64,000 nt of DNA from Pandoraea fibrosis (GCF_000807775.2 NZ_CP047385.1:806001-870000); one strand, 5' to 3'; numbered from the stretch's first letter, positions 17,761-26,673 are shown. Numbers and translations: made by a program. Notes: generated from the letters alone by a model not told the origin.

Positions 17761-19194
17761 TCAACGCGCTTCGTCTTGCGCGTGATACCGCTGATAGAGG
17801 AAACGCTGGCCGATGCGACGGAAGGGCGCAAAGCCTTGCCACTGCACGGTGCCGAACACGTTCGGGTATTGCAGCGCCGAGTCGTAGATCGGCAGATCCC
17901 ACGACGGGTCGCGCTGACCGGCAATGCGCTGGGCGAGGCGGCGTCCGGCGTGCGCCGAGAACGACACGCCGTTACCGCCATAGCCCACTGCGTAGAACAG
18001 GTTATGCCGGGGATCGGGCTGCGTGACGCGCGGCATCATGTCGTGACTGACATCGACCCAGCCCCACCACGAGTAATCGATGCGAATGCCGCGCAGTGCC
18101 GGAAACTTGCGATGCAGGCCTTCGACGAGCACCGCCATGTGTTTCGGATTTTGCGCATCCGCGCCAGTGATCGAACTGCGGCTGCCGATCTGCAGGCGGT
18201 TGTCCGGCAGCAGACGGTAGTAGTAGCGCAGCGTGCGCGTGTCGGTAATGACTTCGTGCGTGCGAAAGCGCGTGGCTGCGATTTCGTCGGGCGTCAGCAC
18301 GCGCGTGACGAGCGAGTTCGACAGAATCGGCATGATCTTGGCGCGCAGCGCCTTGGTCACGTCGTTGCGTGTGTAGCCGCCGGTCGCGAAGGCAACGGCC
18401 TTGGCGCGCACGACACCACGCGGCGTGCGCACATGATGCACCCCGTTGATCGTCTCGACACCCAGCACCGGCGTGGACGGATGCACGCGAGCGCCGAGCG
18501 CGCGCGCCATGCGCAGATAGCCGAACGCGAGCTTCAGCGGGTGCACGCCGATGCCGTCGGGTTCGTGCATGGCGCCGCAGCTTTCCTGATCGTCGACATA
18601 CTGTTCGCTGACTTCGGCGCGCGAAAGGATGCGTGTGTCGTAACCGAAGACGTCGCGCATGACCTTGGCTTCGTTGCGAAGGAATTCCATCTTGCGATCG
18701 CGGTGGGCGATGTAGAGATGGCCGCCCGGTTGCGGATCGCACTCGGGCACTTCGGCGATGAGCGACCTGAATGTGTTGAAGCCCTCGCGGATTTCGGCAT
18801 CCAGACGCAGGGCGGTCTCCTTGCCCCAGCGCGCGATCCATTGCGAGCGATAGAGTCGTCCGCTCGCGTTCTGCCCCTGACCGCCGTTACGGCTGGTGCA
18901 TCCCCAGCAGGTGCGGTTCGCTTCGAGCACCATGGCGCGAATGCCATGTTCGCGAGCGAGGAATAACGCGGTGGACAGGCCGGTGAATCCGGCACCGACA
19001 ATGACCACGTCGACATCGGCATCGCCGGGTAGCGGGCCGTCGTCTTCGGGCGGTTCGCCGGCGGTGGCGACCCAGTAGGTTGGCGCGTAGTCCATGCCCA
19101 GGCCGGGGCCAGACGAGACCAGGGGATCGTAAAGCGGATCGTATGGCGCAGCTTCGGAGCGACGATCCAGCGCGAAGGATTCAATCGTACCCAC
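17761..19194 (-). CDS. tauY: DAO-type FAD oxidoreductase, probable taurine dehydrogenase large subunit (TauY)
   Basis: 477 residues from a GTG at 19194, chosen because GGAG stands 8 bp upstream; the frame continues upstream without protein-like content. The FAD-binding motif VVIVGAGFTGLSTALFLARE begins at residue 63, then LEANRTCWGCTSRNGGQG, and the C-terminal FAD contact GYGGNGVSFSAHAGRRLAQ lies near residue 415. It belongs to the DadA/DAO group. Adjacent tauX, xsc and tauABC make taurine the likely substrate and sulfoacetaldehyde the product. No taurine:pyruvate aminotransferase gene is present, in keeping with the dehydrogenase route. Confidence 0.8.
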   Translation of the reverse strand: MGTIESFALDRRSEAAPYDPLYDPLVSSGPGLGMDYAPTYWVATAGEPPEDDGPLPGDADVDVVIVGAGFTGLSTALFLAREHGIRAMVLEANRTCWGCTSRNGGQGQNASGRLYRSQWIARWGKETALRLDAEIREGFNTFRSLIAEVPECDPQPGGHLYIAHRDRKMEFLRNEAKVMRDVFGYDTRILSRAEVSEQYVDDQESCGAMHEPDGIGVHPLKLAFGYLRMARALGARVHPSTPVLGVETINGVHHVRTPRGVVRAKAVAFATGGYTRNDVTKALRAKIMPILSNSLVTRVLTPDEIAATRFRTHEVITDTRTLRYYYRLLPDNRLQIGSRSSITGADAQNPKHMAVLVEGLHRKFPALRGIRIDYSWWGWVDVSHDMMPRVTQPDPRHNLFYAVGYGGNGVSFSAHAGRRLAQRIAGQRDPSWDLPIYDSALQYPNVFGTVQWQGFAPFRRIGQRFLYQRYHAQDEAR

Positions 19195-19268
19195 GTTAGG
19201 CTCCTGACGGAAATGAGCCAATACTGCCAAGAACATTTTCCCGGCATTAGTACCACCGCCGCTTTGTG

Positions 19269-19359
19269 ATGGTGCCAGCGCAAAGTGGCACCGCCGCAGC
19301 GTTTTCGCGGCTCGGGGAAGGCCTCTCTGGCACCACATTTTTCTGTCATGTGGCTCTAA
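19269..19359. promoter_or_regulatory. Repeated TGGCACC motifs and a TGGCTCTAA element upstream of tauY
   Basis: The 303-bp gap between tauY and the DUF3311 gene holds CTGGCACCAT (minus strand, 19269-19278), GTGGCACCGC at 19285-19294 and CTGGCACCAC at 19327-19336; the first two form a dyad. GTGGCTCTAA at 19350-19359 differs by one base from an element in the tauA-tauR gap. These are candidate TauR or other operator half-sites controlling the divergent tauYX and symporter operons. No gene is seen in the rest of the gap. Confidence 0.4.
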
Positions 19360-19497
19360 ACGGCGCGAATTTTGGCTGTAGATACTGGGCCAGACAAATG
19401 GGGGCCTCGTGTCGTCATCCGACGACATGGCCCAAGCGTGCACGGCCACGGTCGACGAGCCCCCGCCGAATAACGCCCCGCGTACTGGAGACAGAAC

Positions 19498-19698
19498 ATG
19501 CTCAGATTGTTGATTGGCCTTGGATTGCCGTATCTCGGCGTCGTGGGGTTGCTGCCGTGGGCGGCGTCCGTCGAGCGCTATGTCCTCGGCGTGCCGTTCA
19601 TCTACGGTTGGATCTTCCTGTGGTTCGTCCTCACGTCGGCCTGTCTGTGGCTGTGCTGGACGCTGTTCGACCGTCACCTCGCGGAAGACCCGGCGTGA
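19498..19698 (+). CDS. DUF3311 small membrane protein
   Basis: 66 residues with two hydrophobic helices (LLIGLGLPYLGVVGLLPW and IYGWIFLWFVLTSACLWLCW) separated by a short loop ending VPFIYGW, the pattern of DUF3311. Such proteins are commonly encoded just before sodium:solute symporters, as here (121 bp upstream of one), and are thought to be small accessory subunits. The start has a GGAG site. Function beyond partnership with the transporter is unknown. Confidence 0.8.
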   Translation: MLRLLIGLGLPYLGVVGLLPWAASVERYVLGVPFIYGWIFLWFVLTSACLWLCWTLFDRHLAEDPA

Positions 19699-19818
19699 GT
19701 GTCGTTCGCGTCATTGCGCTTCTGATCCCTGCGCTTTTCTGACGGTCGGCACGTCCCGCCGTCATGCCCAGTTGGCGCGATACCGCGCCTCAGTACCGAA
19801 TCTCCGGAGATTGCGTCG

Positions 19819-21237
19819 ATGGCAACCCTTATCTTTGCCGGCTTCATTCTGTTGTCGGTCTATCTCGCCTTGCGAGCGCGCGGTGGACGCGGCCCTCAGA
19901 GCGTGCACGATTTTTTCGTCGCTTCGCGCCAGTTCGGCGCATGGCTCGTGTTCTTCCTCGCGGCCGGTGAGATTTACAGCATCGGGACGATGGTTGGCTT
20001 CCCAGGCGGCATTTACGCCAAGGGGCCGACATATGGCGTGTGGTTCCTCGGCTATATCCTGTTGGCCTACCCGGTCGGGTATTTCCTCGGCCCGAAGATC
20101 TGGGATGCGGGCAAGCGCTACAACGCCATTACGCTGCCCGATCTGTTCAAGGGGCACTTCAACAATCGCTTCCTTGAACTTGTCGTCGCCGTGACAGCGA
20201 TTCTCTTCCTGCTGCCCTGGGGACAGTTGCAGTTCACCGGACTGGTGGCGGCGCTCAAGGGGCTGGGATGGAATTTCCAGCCGCTGTGGCTCATCTCGTT
20301 CTCTGCGCTATTGGCGTTCGTCTACATCGCCATTGCCGGCGTGCGTGCGTCGGCCTATATCGCCGTGCTCAAGGACGTGCTGATGGTCGCTGCGATCGTC
20401 ATTACGGGGGTGGCGGTGGCGTGGGAGGCCGGCGTCACGCCCGTGTTTCAGGCGGCGAGCCAGCATGTGAGCAATACGATGAGTCCGCCGCAACTCACCT
20501 TCGCGATGACGACCATCGTGTTCCAGTCGCTCGGGATGTACGTGATGCCATTCGGCGTGCAGAACTTTTTCACGGCGAAGAGTGCAGCCACGATTCGCCG
20601 CACGCAGATTGCCATGCCGCTGTACATGCTGATGTATCCGTTCCTTGTGCTGGCGTCGTATTACGCGATCAGCCGGAACATCACGCTGGGCTCGCCGAAC
20701 GAGGCGTTCTTCGCAGCCGTGACGCAGTTGCTGCCGTCGTGGCTGGTCGGGCTCGTGGCGGCGGGGGCGGCGTTGTCCGGTTTGCTGGTGCTCGCCGGCA
20801 TCTGCCTCGCGCTGGGCCCCATCGTCACGCGCAATATTCTGTCGGGCATGCCGGAGCATCGTCAGAAGGCCAGCTCGAAGGTTGTCATCGTGCTGTATCT
20901 GCTGGGGTCGATCGTGCTCACGCTGCTGACGCCGAATCTCATGCTCACGCTGATCAACATGGCGTACTACGGCGTGACGCAGTTCCTGCCTGGCGTGATC
21001 GCCGTGGTCTTCCGCATGCGCGTGCGCGCGACGGCTGTGGCGGCAGGCGTGCTGGCGGGGCAGGGGCTTGCGCTTGTCCTCTATTTCAAGAATCCTGATC
21101 TTGGCGGCGTCAACCTCGGGTTGATCTGCCTGATCGTGAACGTTGTGGTCATGTCCGTGTTCAACCTGCTCCTTGGCGGCAACCGGGAGCGCTCGATGGA
21201 TGCGGGTGTGGGCGCACTTTCCACCTACAAGAAGTGA
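19819..21237 (+). CDS. Sodium:solute symporter (SSS family)
   Basis: 472 residues with about 13 hydrophobic segments. N-terminal SSS features are visible: LALRARGGRGPQSVHDFFVA, RQFGAWLVFFLAAGEIYSIG and GPKIWDAGKRYNAITLPDLF. It imports an organic solute with Na+ across the inner membrane. The partner DUF3311 gene lies upstream and an amidohydrolase follows with its start touching this stop, so one operon is likely. The position between tauYX and tauABC suggests a sulfonate or amidated sulfonate as cargo, but the sequence itself does not tell. Confidence 0.85.
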   Translation: MATLIFAGFILLSVYLALRARGGRGPQSVHDFFVASRQFGAWLVFFLAAGEIYSIGTMVGFPGGIYAKGPTYGVWFLGYILLAYPVGYFLGPKIWDAGKRYNAITLPDLFKGHFNNRFLELVVAVTAILFLLPWGQLQFTGLVAALKGLGWNFQPLWLISFSALLAFVYIAIAGVRASAYIAVLKDVLMVAAIVITGVAVAWEAGVTPVFQAASQHVSNTMSPPQLTFAMTTIVFQSLGMYVMPFGVQNFFTAKSAATIRRTQIAMPLYMLMYPFLVLASYYAISRNITLGSPNEAFFAAVTQLLPSWLVGLVAAGAALSGLLVLAGICLALGPIVTRNILSGMPEHRQKASSKVVIVLYLLGSIVLTLLTPNLMLTLINMAYYGVTQFLPGVIAVVFRMRVRATAVAAGVLAGQGLALVLYFKNPDLGGVNLGLICLIVNVVVMSVFNLLLGGNRERSMDAGVGALSTYKK

Positions 21238-21239
21238 AG

Positions 21240-22907
21240 ATGACAGACAGAGACAACACCGCAGCCAGCCGCGACGACATTCGTGTCTACGTCGCACGCA
21301 AGATTCTCACGATGAACCCGACGCAGCCGGTGGCCACCCATGTGGCCGTGTGCGACGGGCGTATCCTCGCCGTCGGTGGTCCGGAGGACATGCGTCGCTG
21401 GACGGATGCGGCGCCGATCACGACATTGCGCGACAAGGTGTTGATGCCCGGTCTGGTCGAGGGGCATTGCCATTTGATGGAGGGCGCGATGTGGGATGCC
21501 GTCTATGTCGGCTATTACGATCGTCGTGGCCCCGACGGTCACTTGTGGGAGGGGCTGAAGACGCCCGCTGCCGTGCTGGATCGCCTGCGCGACGCGCAGC
21601 GGCGCATGACCGACGATCACAAGCCGCTGCTCGCCTGGGGCTACGATCCGATCTTCTTTGAAGGCGCGCCGCTCGTGGCGAGCGACATCGATACCGTGTC
21701 CATGACCCGCCCCATCGTCATCCTGCATGCGAGTGTGCATCTGATGAACGTGAACACGGCGATGCTGGCACTCGCCGGCATCGACGGGGACGCCGACATC
21801 GAAGGCATCGTCATGGGCGAGGACGGCGAGCCGACGGGCGAGTTGCAGGAGTTCGCGGCGATGTTCCCGGTATATCGCGTGATCGGCGAAGGGCTGTCGA
21901 TCGCGGCAAGCGAGAGTGTTCGCGCGATCTGGAATTTCGGCCGCGTTGCGCAACTCGCCGGGGTGACGACAGCCACCGATCTCGTCAACGACCTGACGCC
22001 GTCGGGCAATGCCAATCTGCACGAGGCGACGCAGGACCCGAAGTATCCGATTCGCATCGTGCCCGCGTTTGCACCGCAACGCTGTCCCGAGGGTGGGCCT
22101 CAGCGCGTGCTTGACGCGCGAGAGGGCAACACCGACAAGCTGCACTACGGGCCGGTTAAATTCATCGTCGACGGCTCGATTCAGGGCTACACGGCGCGGC
22201 TGCGCTGGCCGGGGTATTACAACGGCAAGCCCAACGGCCTCTGGCTGATCCCGCCGTCGCAACTGGTCGAGACATTCTTGCCGTTCCATGAAGCGGGTCT
22301 GCAATTGCATATCCACACGAACGGCGACGAGGCCACCGACGTCGTGCTCGATGCCATCGAGACGCTGCTGGCACTGCATCCGCGTGTCGACCATCGCCAC
22401 ACGTTGCAGCATTGTCAGATGGCCGATGCGGCGCAACTGACGCGCGCTCAGCGGCTCGGCATGTGCGTGAATTTCTTCGCGAACCACGTCTACTACTGGG
22501 GCGATGCGCACTACCAGCGCACGATGGGCCCGGATCGCGCCAACCGGATGGACGCGGCCGAGATGGCGCTTCAGATCGACCTGCCGTTTGCGCTGCATTC
22601 CGATGCGCCGATCACACAACTCAACCCGTTGTTCACCGCGTGGTGTGCGGCCAAACGGGAAACGTCGTCGGGCCGCGTGCTGGGCGAATCGTTGCGTCTG
22701 CCTGTCGCGGACGCGTTACGTGCGATCACGCTGGGCGCGGCATTTTCGCTGGGGATGGATCATCTGATCGGTAGTATCGAGGTCGGCAAATACGCCGACT
22801 TCGCTGTGCTCGACGCCGATCCGTTCGAGGTGCCGGTGGACGATTTGCGCCAGATGCCGGTGTGGGGCACCGTGTTGGGCGGCGAAGTCTTTCGCGCGCC
22901 GACGTGA
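21240..22907 (+). CDS. YtcJ/AepA-like metal-dependent amidohydrolase
   Basis: 555 residues from the ATG at 21240; a GTG at 21234 overlapping the symporter stop is an alternative. The amidohydrolase-superfamily ligands are in place: PGLVEGHCHLMEG, the Lys segment KFIVDGSIQG, LQLHIHTNGDEA, HRHTLQHCQM and LPFALHSDAP, followed by the C-terminal IGSIEVGKYADFAVLD. YtcJ-type enzymes hydrolyse amides or amino esters, but few substrates are known. It lies directly behind a symporter and overlaps a CobW GTPase gene, which could supply its metal. Release of taurine or an amino compound from an imported amide is a reasonable guess only. Confidence 0.82.
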   Translation: MTDRDNTAASRDDIRVYVARKILTMNPTQPVATHVAVCDGRILAVGGPEDMRRWTDAAPITTLRDKVLMPGLVEGHCHLMEGAMWDAVYVGYYDRRGPDGHLWEGLKTPAAVLDRLRDAQRRMTDDHKPLLAWGYDPIFFEGAPLVASDIDTVSMTRPIVILHASVHLMNVNTAMLALAGIDGDADIEGIVMGEDGEPTGELQEFAAMFPVYRVIGEGLSIAASESVRAIWNFGRVAQLAGVTTATDLVNDLTPSGNANLHEATQDPKYPIRIVPAFAPQRCPEGGPQRVLDAREGNTDKLHYGPVKFIVDGSIQGYTARLRWPGYYNGKPNGLWLIPPSQLVETFLPFHEAGLQLHIHTNGDEATDVVLDAIETLLALHPRVDHRHTLQHCQMADAAQLTRAQRLGMCVNFFANHVYYWGDAHYQRTMGPDRANRMDAAEMALQIDLPFALHSDAPITQLNPLFTAWCAAKRETSSGRVLGESLRLPVADALRAITLGAAFSLGMDHLIGSIEVGKYADFAVLDADPFEVPVDDLRQMPVWGTVLGGEVFRAPT

Positions 22908-23905
22908 TGCATAGGCGCACGGAACCCTCAGCCCCGCAGGGCGCCGGGACCGTCGTCAGGCCGCCGATCCCGATGATCGTCCTGGGCGGCTATCTCGGTG
23001 CAGGCAAGACAACGCTCGTCAACGCGCTGTTGCGCAACGCCGACGGCCTGCGGGTGACCGTACTGGTCAACGACTTCGGCTCGATCAATGTGGACGCCTC
23101 GCTCATCAGAGAGCGCGGCGACGACGTGATCGGGCTCGAGAACGGGTGCGTCTGTTGCACGATCGGCGGGCGTTTGGTCGAGACATTGATTGCCCTCGGC
23201 GAACGCGCCGAGCGGCCCGACTTGCTGGTCATCGAAGCGAGTGGCGTGTCCGATCCGATGCGTATCGCCCAAGTCGGGATGCTAGACCGAGCATTTCGGC
23301 TGCACGGCATTGTGGTCGCGGTGGATGTCGAGACGATCGATGCAGTGTTGGACGACCGCTACGTCGGCGATATCGTGCAACGGCAGATTGCAGCGGCCAG
23401 CACGCTCGTGTTGACCAAGACCGACCTTGTCGACGAGGCTATGGTGGCGACGGTCAGGCACCGTCTGGCGTCGCTGGGTGCCACGCAGATTGTTGTGACG
23501 GCAACCCACGGCGTGGTGCCACCCGAGATTCTCTTTCCCGACGTTGTTGACGAAGCCGGCGAGCCTGTTGCCGTACCGGGGCTGCTGAGTCCGCATTCGA
23601 TGCGACCCGCATCCCATGCGCTGCCACGCGGCCTGCGGAGCTTCACTGTCGAAGCCTGCGGGGTGATCGACCGCGCTCGCCTGAAGGCCGCACTCGCGAT
23701 GTTCCCCGAGAAACTATTGCGCGCCAAAGGGTTCGTCTCGCTGCGTGCCGGCCAGATCAGTGAGCTTCATGTCGTCGGGCGTCGTTCGATGTTCACACGC
23801 CGCCCCGATATCCCGGCATCGTCGTCGACGATCGTGCTGATCGGCATCTTTTCCGACGAAGAGCAGCGTTTGCTGACACAGGCGCTGGTTTGCGCCGTTC
23901 TCTAA
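22907..23905 (+). CDS. CobW/COG0523 G3E-family GTPase metallochaperone
   Basis: 332 residues from the ATG at 22907, which overlaps the amidohydrolase stop (TGATG). P-loop GGYLGAGKTTLVNALL at about 27-42, the metal-binding CxCC in ENGCVCCTIGG, IEASGVSDP as switch/Walker B and TKTD as the guanine-specificity motif are all present; a CobW_C domain follows (RGLRSFTVEACGVIDRARLKAAL). Such GTPases deliver Zn, Co or Fe to client metalloenzymes. Coupling to the amidohydrolase suggests that enzyme as client. A role with the CobST-like pair is possible but unsupported. Confidence 0.87.
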   Translation: MHRRTEPSAPQGAGTVVRPPIPMIVLGGYLGAGKTTLVNALLRNADGLRVTVLVNDFGSINVDASLIRERGDDVIGLENGCVCCTIGGRLVETLIALGERAERPDLLVIEASGVSDPMRIAQVGMLDRAFRLHGIVVAVDVETIDAVLDDRYVGDIVQRQIAAASTLVLTKTDLVDEAMVATVRHRLASLGATQIVVTATHGVVPPEILFPDVVDEAGEPVAVPGLLSPHSMRPASHALPRGLRSFTVEACGVIDRARLKAALAMFPEKLLRAKGFVSLRAGQISELHVVGRRSMFTRRPDIPASSSTIVLIGIFSDEEQRLLTQALVCAVL

Positions 23906-23977
23906 GGCCATCGGCCGCGCTTCCTTCTTTCCTTCGTTCGACGCCCGCGCAGTGAGTTCGCGCACCGCAAAGCAAAA

Positions 23978-24002
23978 CCGGCGGCAGATGATCTGCCGCC
24001 GG
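23978..24002 (-). terminator. Terminator hairpin after the amino-acid permease
   Basis: An 11-bp perfect stem (CCGGCGGCAGA / TCTGCCGCCGG) with a 3-base loop. On the minus strand it is followed by TTTTGC, so it should end the permease transcript; it also stands in the convergent gap after cobW. Confidence 0.75.
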
Positions 24003-24022
24003 TCATGACGTCTATCTCGCGA

Positions 24023-25426
24023 TCAGATTTCGAAGCCGGGGTCCGGCGAGCGCAGCTTGCGCCAGATCGAACGCACGGTGAACGCGACGAGCAGTACCGT
24101 CAGACTGACGACTCCCAGGGCGAGCGGTGTGCGCTGGTCGGGAATGAAAGCCATGGCACCGACGATGGACAGCATGCCGATGATCGCGACCCAGGTGAGG
24201 TACGGATATCCCCACATCCGTACCTTGAGCTTGCCCGGCGCTTCGCGTTCGAGTCGTTTGCGCAGCTTCAACTGGGAGAACGCAATCAGCACGTAGACGA
24301 AGATCGCGACGGTGCCGTAAGAGTTCACCAGAAACGCAAAGACCGTGTCAGGCGAGACGTAGGACATCACCACGGCCGCGTACCCGAACAGGGTGCCGAC
24401 GAGAATCGCACGTACCGGCACGCCACGCGCATTGAGCCTGGCAAGCGAGCGCGGCGCATCGCCACGGCGCGTGAGGGCGAACAGCATGCGCGACGAGGCG
24501 TACAGACCGGAGTTGAGTGCCGAGAGCACTGCGGTGAGCACGACGGCGTTCATGATGTGCGCGGCTGCCGGAATGTGCATGGCTTCGAGTGCGCTCACAT
24601 ACGGCGTGGCCATGCCGGTCGAGTTCCAGGGCACGAGCATCACCACCAGCAGGATCGAGCCGATGTAGAAGAACAGCACGCGTCCGATCACCGAATTGGT
24701 CGCGCGGGCGACGGCTTGCTGTGGTTCGGCCGCTTCGGCGGCGGCGATCGTCACGATTTCCGCACCGAAGTAGAAGCCGGTAGCCGCGACGGCGCCGGCC
24801 ATCACGGGGCCGATGCCATTGGGCATGAAGCCGCCGTGCGAGAGCAGATTGCCGGTGCTCGCGACCGCGCCCGGCCACATCCCGAATACGAAGAGCGCGC
24901 CGAGGAACAGGAACACGACGATGGCCGCGACCTTGATCGATGCAAACCAGAACTCGAACTCGCCATACGAGGCCACCGACACCAGATTGGTCAGCGTGAG
25001 CACGACAAGCAATACCAGACTGATGGCCCACGCGGGAATATCGGGTAGCCAGAACTGAATCAGGTTGGCGCCTGCCACGGCTTCCACCGCGACGACGATC
25101 ACCCAGAAGTACCAGTACATCCAGCCGGTGAGAAAGCCGGCAAGCTCGCCGCCGACCGGCTTGTCGTTCCACGCGAGGCGCGCGTACTCGTAGAACGATC
25201 CGACGGTGGGCAGCGCACACGCCATCTCGCCGAGCATGCGCATGACGAGCACGACGAGCGCGCCGGTGATGAGGAACGACAGCACCGCTGCCGGGCCGGC
25301 TGCATGTACGACCACGCCGCTACCGACGAAGAGTCCCGCGCCGATCACACCGCCCAGCGCGATCATGCTCATGTGCCGTTGCTTGAGGCTCGATTGCAGA
25401 TGCGTGCCGTTGTCACGATTGGCCAT
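24023..25426 (-). CDS. Amino-acid permease (AAT family, GabP/AnsP-like)
   Basis: 467 residues from the ATG at 25426, which has a GGGAGG site; the longer frame upstream crosses a simple repeat. The family signature is clear near the N-terminus (LKQRHMSMIALGGVIGAGLFVGSG) and in LSFLITGALVVLVMRMLGEMA, with 12 predicted helices and RPG-like PYLTWVAIIGM near the end. It takes up an amino acid by proton symport. GABA-type permeases accept beta- and gamma-amino acids, so hypotaurine or beta-alanine is conceivable given the location, but the substrate is not established. Confidence 0.85.
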   Translation of the reverse strand: MANRDNGTHLQSSLKQRHMSMIALGGVIGAGLFVGSGVVVHAAGPAAVLSFLITGALVVLVMRMLGEMACALPTVGSFYEYARLAWNDKPVGGELAGFLTGWMYWYFWVIVVAVEAVAGANLIQFWLPDIPAWAISLVLLVVLTLTNLVSVASYGEFEFWFASIKVAAIVVFLFLGALFVFGMWPGAVASTGNLLSHGGFMPNGIGPVMAGAVAATGFYFGAEIVTIAAAEAAEPQQAVARATNSVIGRVLFFYIGSILLVVMLVPWNSTGMATPYVSALEAMHIPAAAHIMNAVVLTAVLSALNSGLYASSRMLFALTRRGDAPRSLARLNARGVPVRAILVGTLFGYAAVVMSYVSPDTVFAFLVNSYGTVAIFVYVLIAFSQLKLRKRLEREAPGKLKVRMWGYPYLTWVAIIGMLSIVGAMAFIPDQRTPLALGVVSLTVLLVAFTVRSIWRKLRSPDPGFEI

Positions 25427-25480
25427 GGCGACCTCCCGTGAGGTGGCGCGCGATCGGCGCGGCGTTAAGCGAGAGACGAG

Positions 25481-25531
25481 GGGAACGGGAAGAACGGGAA
25501 GAACGGGAAGAACTGGGATAAGGGAAGAACC
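25481..25531. repeat. Short tandem repeat of GGGAAGAAC
   Basis: Three exact copies of the 9-bp unit GGGAAGAAC in a row, flanked by degenerate copies, lie 55-105 bp upstream of the permease start. Such a repeat can change copy number by slippage. The remaining sequence up to tauC (to 25705) has a GC-rich hairpin at about 25641-25668 and no gene. Confidence 0.65.
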
Positions 25532-25705
25532 GGGGGGAAACGACAACAGCGACCAGGCCGACTGAATGCCGCTCGCGGGCAAGACGCCCGCTCTGCAATG
25601 TCTCGACTGCCACACAACCTCCTGAATGCCTTGTTTGACGGCAGGTGCGGCGGGGGGAGCCGCCCTGCGTCTTTTGTGATGACCAACGGACCTGCTATGA
25701 CCTCG

Positions 25706-26650
25706 TCAGACCTTGCCTTTCCAGGGCACGAGTACGCGTTCCAGATAGCGCATGATCAGATCGAAACCGAAAGCGAAGAAGCCGATCACGATGATCCCCA
25801 TGATCACGATGTCCGACGCGAGGAACTCCGCCGCGTTGAGCACCATGAAACCGAGTCCGCTCGACGCCGCCACCATTTCGGCGGCGACCAGCGTGGTCCA
25901 TCCCACACCGATGCCGATACGCATGCCGGTGAAAATTTCCGGCAGCGCCGACTTCACGATGACGTGCATGACGATCTGGCGCGGTGAGGCGCCCATCGAA
26001 TACGCCGCGTGAATCTGTTCCATCGATACCGACCGCACCCCCGCACGCGCTGCGATGGCAAGCGGGGCGAAGATCGCCAGATAGATCAGGAACACTTTCG
26101 AGAACTCGCCGATGCCGAACCAGATGATCACGAGCGGCAGATAGGCGAGCGGGGGCAGGGGACGGTAGAACTCGATGGGCGGATCGAATACGCCGCGCGC
26201 CACACGCGACACCCCCATCAGAATGCCGACCGGGATGGCAGTGATGCACGCCAATGCAAAGGCGCCGAACACGCGATACAGACTCGCGAGCGTGTGTTGC
26301 CACAGCGTGGAGCCTGCGAAGCCCTCGGTCATGACCTGCATGAACTTCTCGACGATGGCGCGCGGTCCCGGCAGGAACAGGGGCTTGATCATGCCCGACG
26401 AGGTAATGGCGATCCACAGCAGCAACAGCGCGATGACCGTCACGATGCTGATGGCAAGACTGGGCCCCTGGCCCGGCGCGCCGAACGATTCTCCTGCCTT
26501 GACCGGACGTGGCGCGAACATGCGGGCGAACCAGCCGCGTTGACGCGGCGTCCGAGGTGCCGAAGGGGCAGTGGCCGGGCGTTGCGTGCTGCCGCCGGCG
26601 GGGGATCCGGTCGGGGTCGCGTGGGGAGTGGTGACGGGTTTGGTCATCAT
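25706..26650 (-). CDS. tauC: Taurine ABC transporter permease
   Basis: 314 residues from tandem ATGs at 26650/26647. A proline-rich cytosolic N-terminus of about 60 residues precedes a standard TauC/SsuC-type permease: helix 1 near ISIVTVIALLLLWIAI, the BPD_transp_1 domain and the EAA-like loop AAYSMGASPRQIVMHVIVKSAL, then GMRIGIGVGWTTLVAAEMVA. It forms the inner-membrane channel of the taurine importer with the TauB ATPase and TauA binding protein. It is the last gene of the tauABC operon, 23 bp after tauB. Confidence 0.9.
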   Translation of the reverse strand: MMTKPVTTPHATPTGSPAGGSTQRPATAPSAPRTPRQRGWFARMFAPRPVKAGESFGAPGQGPSLAISIVTVIALLLLWIAITSSGMIKPLFLPGPRAIVEKFMQVMTEGFAGSTLWQHTLASLYRVFGAFALACITAIPVGILMGVSRVARGVFDPPIEFYRPLPPLAYLPLVIIWFGIGEFSKVFLIYLAIFAPLAIAARAGVRSVSMEQIHAAYSMGASPRQIVMHVIVKSALPEIFTGMRIGIGVGWTTLVAAEMVAASSGLGFMVLNAAEFLASDIVIMGIIVIGFFAFGFDLIMRYLERVLVPWKGKV

Positions 26651-26673
26651 GATGGCAGCGTCTCCTGCTTCGA

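Noticed and set aside
19328..19345. Sigma-54 promoter suggested by TGGCACC
   Set aside because: The required GC at the -12 element with correct spacing is absent in either orientation.
19195..19677. N-terminal extension of the TauY frame up to 19677
   Set aside because: Translation there is not flavoprotein-like, runs through the DUF3311 gene, and a GTG with a good ribosome site exists at 19194.
25641..25668. GC-rich hairpin downstream of tauC
   Set aside because: Would be the expected place for a tauABC terminator, but the minus-strand sequence after the stem has no T-run.
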